From Solen grandis (lineage: Eukaryota > Mollusca > Bivalvia > Adapedonta > Solenidae): a stretch of 64,000 nt of DNA. The notes beneath the pieces were generated by a model. That model worked only from the letters and a program-made list of their open reading frames with translations, had not been told where the DNA came from and made no database searches. Positions 35,470 through 45,135 of the stretch are shown here, piece by piece. The position numbers and the translations under genes were made by a program. Numbering within the stretch: the stretch's first letter is position 1; every line of letters starts with the position of its first letter. The stretch lies in the NCBI GenBank assembly GCA_021229015.1, contig CM037792.1, positions 2,154,070 to 2,218,069 on the forward strand. Reading direction: 5' to 3'.

Positions 35470-36054
35470 TGAGATAGTCACAATCCTGTCTCACCTGACT
35501 CACTTATCAGAGCTGATTCTAAATACCATTACTGGTGGAGAGGAGGAGTATTCCCGTCATCTGGACCTGTCTCAATGTTCACAGCTACAGAAACTAGTAC
35601 TAAAGAACTGTGATATTTCTAGGTTACAATCAACACAACATCACTCATAGATTGTCTTGTGTATGGTACACCTGTATACTTTGTTCCACACCCACATGTC
35701 CATGCCAGTATACAGAAACTACAGTTGAAGAATATCAAAGATCCACATTCTCTTGATGAGATAGTCACAATCCTGCCTCACCTGACTCAATTATCAGACC
35801 TGGATCTGGAGACCATTTCTGGTGGAGAGAAAGAGTGTTCCCCTCATCTGGACCTGTCTCAATGTTCACAGCTACAGAACTAGTACTAAGACTGTGATAT
35901 TTCTAGGTTACAATCAACACAACATCACTCACAATTGTAGGGTGTATGGTACACCTGTATACTTTGTTCACACCCACATGTCCATGCCAGTATACAGAAA
36001 CTAACGTTGAAGAATATCAAAGATCCACATTCTCTTGATGAGATAGTCACAATC
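32329..36054 (+). repeat. 288-bp coding tandem repeat (LRR cassette), 13 units
   Basis: Units start at CTGCCTCACCTGACTCA-like sequence at 32329, 32617, 32905, 33193, 33481, 33769, 34057, 34345, 34633, 34921, 35209, 35486 and 35773, with the C-terminal cap beginning at 36055. The first ten steps are exactly 288 bp; the last are shorter (277, 287, 282) because of small deletions. Units are nearly identical except at a few clustered positions, mostly amino-acid-changing. Confidence 0.97.
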
Positions 36055-36467
36055 CTGCCTCACCTGACTCAATTATCATTGCTGGTTCTGCATTGTGTAG
36101 ACTTTGGTTATAGATGTGCTTGTCTGTCTCCGGAATCAACCAATCTGAAATATGTGAATTTAAATGGGGTTGTTATGACAGATAGGGCAATGATCCAGTT
36201 TCTTGACTCTGTTCTCAACATTAACCATAAGGTGCCTTGTGATATTGAAGGTAGACTTAATGAAGCTGTTGAGACACATGTCACCTCCAGGTGTGAGGTG
36301 ACAGTGAAAGATTTAGAGAGGATACACTTCTACAGCCGGCCAACAGCTTCCTGAGTATCACCAGACAGGAAGTCCTCACAGAGGAGACATTGTATCTTAG
36401 AGACATCTTGTCAAGCACAGACATCAACACAGTGCCACAATCACTTGTATATCTCTCTGATGTGTGA
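35438..36467 (+). pseudogene. NLR gene, disrupted last LRR cassettes and C-terminal cap
   Basis: Three reading frames in succession carry LRR cassettes 11 to 13. Compared with intact cassettes there is an 11-bp loss at 35438, one G lost at about 35623, several bases lost at 35877-35935, and one C lost near 35967. After the last cassette, 36055-36354 is open again with a unique C-terminal region (LVLHCVDFGYRCACLSPES, VNLNGVVMTDRAMIQFLDS, CEVTVKDLERIHFYSRP). It stops at TGA 36352-36354, but a shifted frame from 36345 continues SFLSITRQEVLTEETLYL to a stop at 36465-36467 and looks like coding sequence too. Either the 3' end is decaying or the consensus is wrong here. Confidence 0.7.
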
Positions 36468-36639
36468 CAGTGGAGTTGTGATTTAAATATAATAGTCTTC
36501 TTTTTTAAAACATTCCCTCATAAGTCACCTTTTACTCTTTCATGCATGATTCTAATATTCTAAAGTTTACAAGTATTTCAAACAAGATGGAATTTAGGAA
36601 AATTTAATTTCTTAAAGTTACATTTATTCGTATTTTCAG

Positions 36640-36848
36640 AACAGCTGTCTGATTTGAAATATAAACATCTTTTTAGACTAACTGTGACATTATTTTCCCT
36701 GAAAAATGGGAATATATTTGAGGAATGTGGAAATGTTCAATGTTGTAATCATGCCATCAGGCTGGTATATTTGTATGTCTTTATTTCATTGGAAGACATT
36801 CCTGCATCTCAAAAATCTGATGTCCCTGATAATCACTGTTTGTTTTGA
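36640..36848 (+). other. Weak candidate exon
   Basis: A TATTTTCAG acceptor precedes an open stretch that begins QLSDLKYKHLFRLTV and ends at TGA 36846-36848, partly overlapping the 65-bp tandem repeat. No domain or donor is evident. It could be a terminal exon of the NLR or chance. Confidence 0.2.
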
Positions 36849-37337
36849 TTTATTGGATGATATATAATTTGTTCAGAAAGTAAATTAATCCTGATAATCA
36901 CTGTTTGTTTTGATTTATTGGAAGATATATAATTTGTTCAGAAAGTAAATTAATCCTGATAATCACTGTTGTTTTAATTTATTGGATGATATATAATTTG
37001 TTCAGAAAGTAAATTAATCCTGATAATCACTGTTTGTTTTGATTTATTGGATGATATATAATTTGTTAAGAAAGTAAATTAATCCTGATAATCACTGTTT
37101 GTTTTTAATTTATTTTGATGAAATAGATTTGTTAAAAGTAATTAATTGAAATCTCTGTTTGTTTTTAATTTATTTATGGATGATAATATTTGATTAAGAA
37201 AGTAAATTAATCTGTAATCATGTTGTTTTTATTTATTATTAGATATTATAATTGTTAGAAATAATTATCTGATAATCACTGTTTGTTTTTAATTTATTTA
37301 TTGGATGATATATAATTTGTTTAGATAGTAAATTAAT
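36825..37337 (+). repeat. 65-bp tandem repeat, about eight units
   Basis: CCTGATAATCACTG begins at 36825, 36890, 36955, 37019 and 37084, then the units lose register. Units at about 37110-37265 are riddled with small deletions relative to the clean ones. It lies about 360 bp after the last NLR stop. Confidence 0.92.
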
Positions 37338-37507
37338 GCAATGATATTAATCTAAACATGAGGATAGTGTGTGTATAGTTGTATAAATATATCTATAAAG
37401 TAGAATGAAGCGAAACTGGATGAGAATAAATGAGTGTCTTACATTCTAGTTATTAGGATTTATATTGTTTTCTTATGATAAATATTTCCATGACAACAAT
37501 CTGACAG

Positions 37508-37562
37508 GGTGTAACTCGGCCATACTGAAAGATGCAGTTGAAAAGTTGAAAACTGCACTTGT
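37508..37562 (+). other. Weak candidate mini-exon
   Basis: Bounded by AATCTGACAG and a consensus GTAAGT donor. One frame is open (CNSAILKDAVEKLKTAL), helical in character. No partner exon with a matching phase was identified. Confidence 0.25.
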
Positions 37563-38269
37563 GTAAGTTTACATGGGCAGACTTATTTCATATTCATGAA
37601 ATTAAGTGTATATTTTTTTTATTTATGTTTATTAATTTATGATTGATTTTTGGAATTTGTTGTTTTATCTGTAAATTTTTTTCAAACTTTAATCTTTATA
37701 TTTATTTTTAGACATTGTTTTTTATTTGCATTTAATGATGGAATTGCTGTTAGGAGTATGTAAAACTCACCTGATATTTCTTTAATCTACAGCTGATTGT
37801 GATTTTTACCTTGACCACAACATGGCATCAAGGGTCCTAGAATGTCATAACCATAAGTCATTATAAGTAACCAGACAACAGTCCCCAGGACATTAGTTCC
37901 TGTGGTCAGATTAACACAGGTGGACACTGGTCACCTCCAGGTGGTGGTGAGGGTATCAAGTATAGGTCCTGGATAGCTAAAACATAGATTGTGAGGTTTG
38001 GTATATAAATACATTTGTACTTTAAATATCTCCACATATTCTGAAAGATATGTTAGATATTGTATTGTTAGATATTGTATTGTTTAATATTGTATTGTTA
38101 GATATTGATAAATTTATTTTGTATGTATTGTAAATATTGTTTGTTTTTAATGATTGTTAAATGATTGTATTGTTAGATTTTGTATTATTGTATTGTATTG
38201 TTGAAGGTATTGTATTGTTAATATTGTATTCATCCATAATATTTCTACCCTCATGTAATCAGTTTAAGA
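37563..38269. other. Unassigned AT-rich stretch
   Basis: Holds an irregular TTGTATTGTTAGATA-type low-complexity run at about 38040-38235. No gene. Confidence 0.5.
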
Positions 38270-38590
38270 GTAATACTGGAATCAATGTCTATCCACTGTT
38301 GGGCTGAAAAAACAATTTTGTCTGTGCTTTTTCTCAAAAACCACTAACCAGAAGTGGACCAAACCTAACATGATTGATTGTTTATTTGATTTTGCCGAGC
38401 GTTCTGGCATAACAAACATTATGATTATCTCCAAATCCACCTGCTTGAATTGGAGGAAATGGCACAAAAGTGACTGTTACTAAGCCTTGTTGTACATATT
38501 GTCAGTTTAATGATCAAATATGGACAATCTATGTCTAATACTTCGTAACGTTGTGTGTGGGAATTTATCACCTTAAGTGATAACTCAGGT
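38270..38590 (+). mobile_element. 3' portion of a TATACCCCC-type element, degraded
   Basis: Ends GGAATTTATCACCTTAAGTG plus ATAACTCAGGTT, parallel to the terminus at 18392. Upstream sequence has CCAAATCCACCTGCTTGAAT-like phrases as in other tandem cores. Confidence 0.5.
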
Positions 38591-40876
38591 TATGTCTTAC
38601 TTATAATTGCTTTTATGTGAAGTGTCAGAGGAGATAACAAACTCTGTGTGATCATTAGTGAGAGGCAGGTTTGATAGACCTTTGTATTTAGTGTATTGTC
38701 GGATGTTTGAATAACATGTTAGTGAACATAGTTATATTGATTAATAAGGACTGAAGTGGACATAGCTTCATATGTTATATCATGTGTTGCCTCAGGCAAG
38801 CATTTTCGTTGTAAGCCAGCTCATATTTCAAATTGACATTTTAATATATCTATGTAAAGTTAGAAATATGAAAGTAGGGACAAAGTTATACATTGTAAGT
38901 CCAGTTCCAGACAGGCCTTGGAGGAGTGAACAGTGGTGCCATATTCCCAATAAATTGTAAGTTCACTTGTAAATCATTATTTCATTGTATTGTTTCAAAT
39001 TTGTTTTAAAATTAATGAAATACTGTCTCATATTTTTATATTTATATAGAAATGTAACATATTGGTAGTACCAAGACACACTCTACGGTTCCACAGTTGG
39101 ACCAGTACCACTGCTAGGGAGGTTGTGAGAAAATCTTGGCGCAGCTGGGGTTCAAACCAATACAACCTTCATGTATCTGAATCATTGTCTACTGTCACAG
39201 GACCACCATGAAGGAATGTCAGTGTAGTAATGGTAAACAACAACAAGGACCTGCCATTTGTTGTAGATGAGACAATTTGTAGGAATTATTGAATATTCAA
39301 AGTTTGAAACTAATTGTTAATTATGCTGAAATATTTTGCTGATGGATTTTGATCATTAGGTAGCCAATATCACACAGAACTTATTACATTTTTGCTGCCT
39401 TTATTAATTTACAGTTTCATTTATATGCCCCTTGTATGATGGAGCATTGTGGGAACATCTGTAGAGGGCTTGTGTGGGGCAGTGTCCATTATAGATTTCT
39501 CTGACAAACGTAGCTTAATCATCCACTGTCAGACTTAGTCACAATGTTTAATGGCAGGTCTGATAAATGTCATGCAAGTCTCACTCACTTCAGAGTTCTT
39601 GCCCTTTAATTGACCAAAAGTACAGAATTGAAAATGTCCCCTATATAACTTGGCATATGTAGACCCATCGTTGAATACCCACGGCCGATCGATAGATCAT
39701 CTATAGGCCATGGTCGGAATATTACGGTTGAATTTGGTTGTTTTAGGTGTGTCAAATTATGTTATTTCATTGGTCGCCTCACGTTTTTAAAACCAATCAT
39801 AATTTTTTATACAGCTGCCGGCCGCAGTCATTTTTTGTATTGTTTACATGACTTTCAAGCCTCCATGCCGAAGAATGTTGCACTTGAATGTCACATTTTT
39901 ATTGGTCAATAAATTAACCTGTATTACGACTGTTTGCTTGCCTATTTCCCCACGGCATGATGGCATGTAGTGAAAGGGAATGAGTCAGCCGGGGATATTG
40001 GACAATGATGTAGACCTATCATCAGCAAACTTGGTCAGAGTGTATATTGTATAGTAAGAAATGAGCCAAATGACCCAGATAGTACCCCAGTTATGACCCT
40101 TTCAGTTACAAAAATGCACACAAACACATCATTATTGTATGATCATTACCAAACTTTGTAAGAATATCCATTTGTAAAAACACGTTTGACAATCAGTGAA
40201 TAATCAGTAACCTTTTTGTTACCCGATTCCCTCTGTCTCTATACAGTGTTCTTATGCACAATGGATATCAAATCTACAAGTTTGGTTACTTTCATTTATA
40301 ATGCATACAAACAATATAGCATTCAGTCAAACCTGTCTTAAAGGGCCAGTCAAGGCTAATTGCTGCTAAATGGAGTTGGCTGCTATGGACAGGTTGACTG
40401 CTTACTACAGGTGACCACTAATACAGGCTCTATTGTTTTGTGTTTCAGCAGGTGGAGATGAAGCAGTTGAGTTACCATGACTGCAAAGCTACTGATGCGA
40501 AGGTCAAGGTTGATATCAGGTCATGTGTCCCAGCAGGCCAGGGCACCACAGGTCAGGCTGACCAAGTATTCTAGGCAGGTATGTGTACAGGCACGTTTAT
40601 ACATGAGTTTCAGAGTTTCTAGAACAACTGAACTCACCTAGCACCAGTGAATCTCTCATTCATTAACTGTGCTGATAATGATCTATGTATGAAAGTATTT
40701 ATTGTAGTTAGCTGTATGATGGAAATACAGTCACCACAGTGGTAATCTCAGAACAACACTTTGTTAACCTGGTTTTCCACAGGAAATATCTAGTTGTTTG
40801 TTTGGCAGAGATGGTTAGTAGGAGGGTGTCAACTTTCTTTGTCCTGGCCATAACTTTGTCAAATATTGTGATATTT
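38591..40876. other. Non-coding stretch with one weak candidate exon
   Basis: No gene is supported. A weak exon candidate lies at 40449-40578, listed separately. 40325-40440 (AAACCTGTCTTAAAGGGCCA) looks like a piece of a dispersed repeat. Confidence 0.4.
40449..40578 (+). other. Weak candidate exon
   Basis: Acceptor TGTGTTTCAG, donor GGCAG/GTATGT, 130 bp. One frame is open (QVEMKQLSYHDCKATDAKVK...) but stops at TAG 40572-40574 just before the donor, so if real it is a terminal coding or UTR exon. Confidence 0.25.
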
Positions 40877-41104
40877 TAACCCTTTCCCTCATATAGACTC
40901 ATTTTGACGCACTCAGTAGGTACCACATAAAGCCTGATCTGCAGAAAACCACAGTTAAACCTTACCAAATTTAATAACAAAATCCTCATTTCCAGACCAC
41001 TGAGGAGCAGCAAACAGCATAAAACCTGATCAGCCTGCGAGTTACTGGTTTTATGCTGTTCGCATAGGTCTTTTCATGGTGTCCTCTATGAGGGAAAGGG
41101 TTAA
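40877..41104. mobile_element. TTAA-type MITE, copy 2
   Basis: Same family as 2747-2989: TTAACCCTTTCCCTCATATAG at the left and CTATGAGGGAAAGGGTTAA at the right, here with TTAA at both ends. The right arm of the internal hairpin is missing: GCCTGCGAGTTACT runs straight into GGTTTTATGCTG. Confidence 0.88.
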
Positions 41105-41959
41105 GATAAATTGGGTGTTCAACATGATGAGGTGCAGGTACATGACCCAGATCTGTAGCTCTAAAGCCAATAACTTTCTCATGAATTGAAGGATTTTAAA
41201 ATGAAATAAAGGTGTGGAGGGTTGGTTAAGGGGTAGATGGGGGTTGCTTTATATCTGTTGTCTATCATCTCTGCTTATAATAGGATCTGGACTGATATTT
41301 GATTGATTCTGATATGGTTTGTAAACAGTCAAGAAAATAATGACTTTTTAATGATTGAAAATATTTCCTGTAGATAACTGTCATTTGATATACAAAAATA
41401 AATTTATATAATTGTATTTCACACACACAGCATTTGCTGGTAAAAACTTAGTACAATCTTAAATGTATATTTCTATTGGAGTAGGTGGCTGTTAGCTACA
41501 TGGACTGGCTGAAGGGACATGACCGACTATGGACTGGCACGCCCTCCTGGGTGTGACATGAAGGTGGGGAGGTGTGGTGTCTGTAGGTCATTCCTGATGT
41601 TACGTTCAGGTGAGTTATCAGCAGGTATACAAGATACATGTGGACAGGACTAAGTACACAGCTTTTAAATCCCTCAACTTGTGCATGTAGATTTACAGTA
41701 CCATTGTCCGTCACAAAGTATAGTGTCATGAATGTTTAGAGGGATGTTGCCTGGCATGGATAAATGTGCAGCTGTGGTTTTGTTTAAGAATTAATTTCGA
41801 TATACTGATAGTTGATCTATGGCCACTTACATTGTGAAAAGGGTGCAAGTTTTGGGCATCTCATGCCAAGCAATCACATTACTAGTGAGAAACATGTTGA
41901 CTTTGTCTGCAGTGAGACCATGTTGAATCTCTGTAATATCCGATTATAGATGCATGATG
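41105..41959. other. Unassigned non-coding stretch
   Basis: No gene or clear repeat identified. Confidence 0.45.
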
Positions 41960-42020
41960 CTATGCAAGTCACATTTTCTAGACTGTTTGACTCAGTGTCT
42001 AGAAAATGTGACTTGCATAG
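41960..42020. repeat. Perfect 23-bp inverted repeat with 15-base loop
   Basis: 41960-41982 (CTATGCAAG...TTTTCTAGA) is the exact reverse complement of 41998-42020, with loop 41983-41997. A transcript in either direction would fold into a 23-bp perfect stem. No inverted-end transposon structure extends beyond it. Confidence 0.95.
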
Positions 42021-44799
42021 TTAATTTTCTTTGTGTTGAATCCCAACCAAGGGTACAATACCACTAACATTTTCAAGACTTGTATTTCATGGCTGGGAAT
42101 GGAACCCACTTTAATGTTTGACAGTCTCATAACTTGAACACAGGAACTGGTTCTTGATGAGAGGAGTACAAAATGGAATTCAGAGCAGTGTATCATAGCT
42201 GCAAATTTATTTCTCAATCTTCCATTTTTGGAACAAAATTAAGGTATTAATATTTATTTACAAAGTCAGTCAAAGTAACAAATAAGATAAGCTTTTTACA
42301 CCAAAAACATTTTTTTACAGCCGGTGATCAATCTAAGGCAATGTTCAATAAATCACATAAGAAAACAACACACAGATGAAGTTTTTCAGGTATATCCACA
42401 TCATAATTCCTACAAGTTTCCTGAGGGAAAAAAGAAATCTTACCTGAGGTAACGCAATAAAATGGAACATTTTTGCATAAAGATATAACTTATTTTATCT
42501 GCTTTGCTGGGGCTTTCATATTCAGTAACCATAAGGACAAGGCTCAGTAAACCTTACAAAGTGGTATGTTTCCTTATCATCCCACTGATTGGACAGTTCT
42601 GCCTCCATGCTATATCGGGTCTTTTAACATGGCTTGGGTAGTTTTCTGTAGAAACCCCCCCCCCATGTTTAAATTTGAGGAAACACACATTATAGGGGGA
42701 GGAGTTTTCCTGCCCATGCAATAATTGATGCAAAACCATACAGTTATCCAGATAGCCACACAGTAATGGCAGACACTCAGTTTATCAAATATCTGCACAG
42801 TAATGGTGGCATGACTTATCTTGTGACCACCCAGAATGATTGTTTTCCCGATAGGATTCCTTTAGGTGATCCTTAGTAGTGACCCCTTCAGAGTGTGGAA
42901 ATTTACCTTTTCCTCCACAGGCTTTGTTTTCAGATCATTACAGCTATTATGTTTTATTTTTTAGATAAACAAATAAAAATTGAAAGTAAGGTAGAAAATG
43001 GCAGTGTGGCCATGCAACATGGTATGTAATGTTTAAGTGTCACAAGCAGCATATTTTGCCAGGATTCGGAGATGCTTAAAGGCATCTCAAAACCCTTATA
43101 TAAGTGACCCCCCCCCCCCCCCCCCCAATTTATTCACCCACCCAGCATGTGTGGGCATCTGTTTTCTGATAAGCCAGGCTGCCACAGTCTGTCACGATGT
43201 GTCTGTCACACAGGTATTGTTCAAGATCCAAGTGTATGTATGCTATATTTGGGGGTTGAACATAGTCATTCACAGAGGAAATAGTTGTGAATATACCAAT
43301 TACGCAATCCTAAATACCAGAAATTATTCTATCAGTTCTTTTTTATTTTTTTTTAAAATAATTTGGAAATAAATTATGTATTACTAAATACTTTCATTCT
43401 CTCAATTCTTCCCTCAACTCATGTTTATGCCAGAAAATCAACACTGTTTTAAATACTTGATTTTTGTTTATTATGTCATAATAATATAAATGAAGAAGAA
43501 AAACAACACTCATGATTTTCTATAAACTTTTCATTAATTTCAATTCAATTATAAAATAAGCACGTTTTACAATGTTAGTAACGTTTCGTTACATTTCTTA
43601 GAGTACAGGATTAACATGAGGTGGTCACTTCCATTTATGTCCCATGTAACTCTTTCATGTATTTACAAAATCAAATATTTAACTATGAAATAAATACATA
43701 ATCATGCAGTTACAAAATTGACACCTAGTAATTAATGCAATAAAGAATATGTAAGGGATCATACAGTAAACAACCCACATTATCACTAACATTCATTAAA
43801 ATGTTTATGGCTTTGTGTAAAACTAGCCTACTGTCTCACTTCCATACTAGCAGGTAATTTAGTTTTGCATTAACCCATCAAAGGTTTTACTGTGACAGAT
43901 TAGTACTATATTGGCTAAAGACTCCCTGCAGTGATGACCAGCAATTAGCAGGTCAGGTCACAGCAGGTGGGGGCCTGGCTCAGTGGGATACCACATTCCT
44001 TTCGAGATGCCTTTAAGTATTTTTTTCTTCATCAACTTCAATAGGATATAGCACATGTAAATTGGATATTTAGGCTCTAATTGTACTTTTGTCAGAACTA
44101 CAGGATTCCTAAATGTTCAGGAAACCCTTCAGAGTTTATGAGCATTTGTTTGTTGTAATGAAAAGCATATCACTTAAAATGTTTTCCCAAATGATAGAAA
44201 CTGGTATTGTCACACTGAATTAAAAACCTTTTGAAAATATTATAAAGAGAGTCTTTTGAGGACAAGGCAACTTGTGATAAAAAAAAGATTTTCTGCACTG
44301 TCGTTCTTGCACAAATTATCACTTTAAAACATTATGTTCTCTGTTCAAGAGAGTGGGAAGTGAAGAAACAGCTAAATATGTTGTAAATAAAGTCACATTT
44401 ATTTTCAGGCATGTAGTTCAACAGAGCTGTCTTTAACCTCAAACTTGATGTAAAATCACACCTGAATGACACAAACAACACTGCTCGGGACAGGTGAGAG
44501 GACAGGTGTCTGGTTGGATGTGGATTATTCACGGTAGACATAGGGATTCGGTGTCTGTAGAAGGATGTGTCTGCAATGGAATTTTGCATCATCGATGGGT
44601 CAGCCGGTCACCATGGAGACGTGCAGCTGTGGAATGTGCCTTTCATTCTGTGTGCCCTCTTGATGTTGTCTTCAAAACTTTGCCCAGAGAATGTCTTATA
44701 TCACAGTTACTAACTTTTATCATTATGTCTGGATTGGCCTAGTAACTGTTCTTTTTCAGGGCGGCTGACTATTTTTGTCTTGAAAATTTATTGGTATAT
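42021..44799. other. Unassigned non-coding stretch with homopolymers
   Basis: A C10 run near 42655 and a C19 run at 43108-43126 are the only distinctive features. Open frames at 43037-43372 and 44494-44742 run through low-complexity sequence or lack domains. Confidence 0.45.
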
Positions 44800-44957
44800 A
44801 ATAAAAGGAAAATTATGTTGCAGCAGCTTTCATGGATTTGTATTTTGCTACTTGTAGTGTAGGAAAAACTGACATGTACCTCGACCTTTGGTCTTGTGAG
44901 ATATAATTTTTCCCACCTGCTTGTAGCAAAATAGTCTGCAACATAATTCCCTTTATA
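44800..44957. mobile_element. Palindromic MITE-like element
   Basis: Inverted ends AAAATTATGTTGCAG (about 44808) and CTGCAACATAATTCCC (44936-44951), with an inner inverted pair TTTTGCTACTTGTAG / CTTGTAGCAAAATA. About 150 bp, no coding capacity. Target duplication not clear. Confidence 0.65.
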
Positions 44958-45135
44958 GTTTGTGAATCTATTTAGTGAGTGATTTTTAAATATAGTTTGT
45001 GTATCTATTTAGTGAGTGATTTTCAAATATAGTTTGTGTATCTATTTAGTGAATGATTTTTAAATATATTTTTTGTATCTATTTAGTGAATGATTTTTAA
45101 ATATAGTTTGTGTTTCTATTTAGTGAATAATTTCA
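44957..45135 (+). repeat. 37-bp tandem repeat, about five units
   Basis: AGTTTGTGTATCTATTTAGT followed by GA(G/A)TGATTTTTAAATAT repeats about five times at a 37-bp step, directly abutting the palindromic element. Confidence 0.92.
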
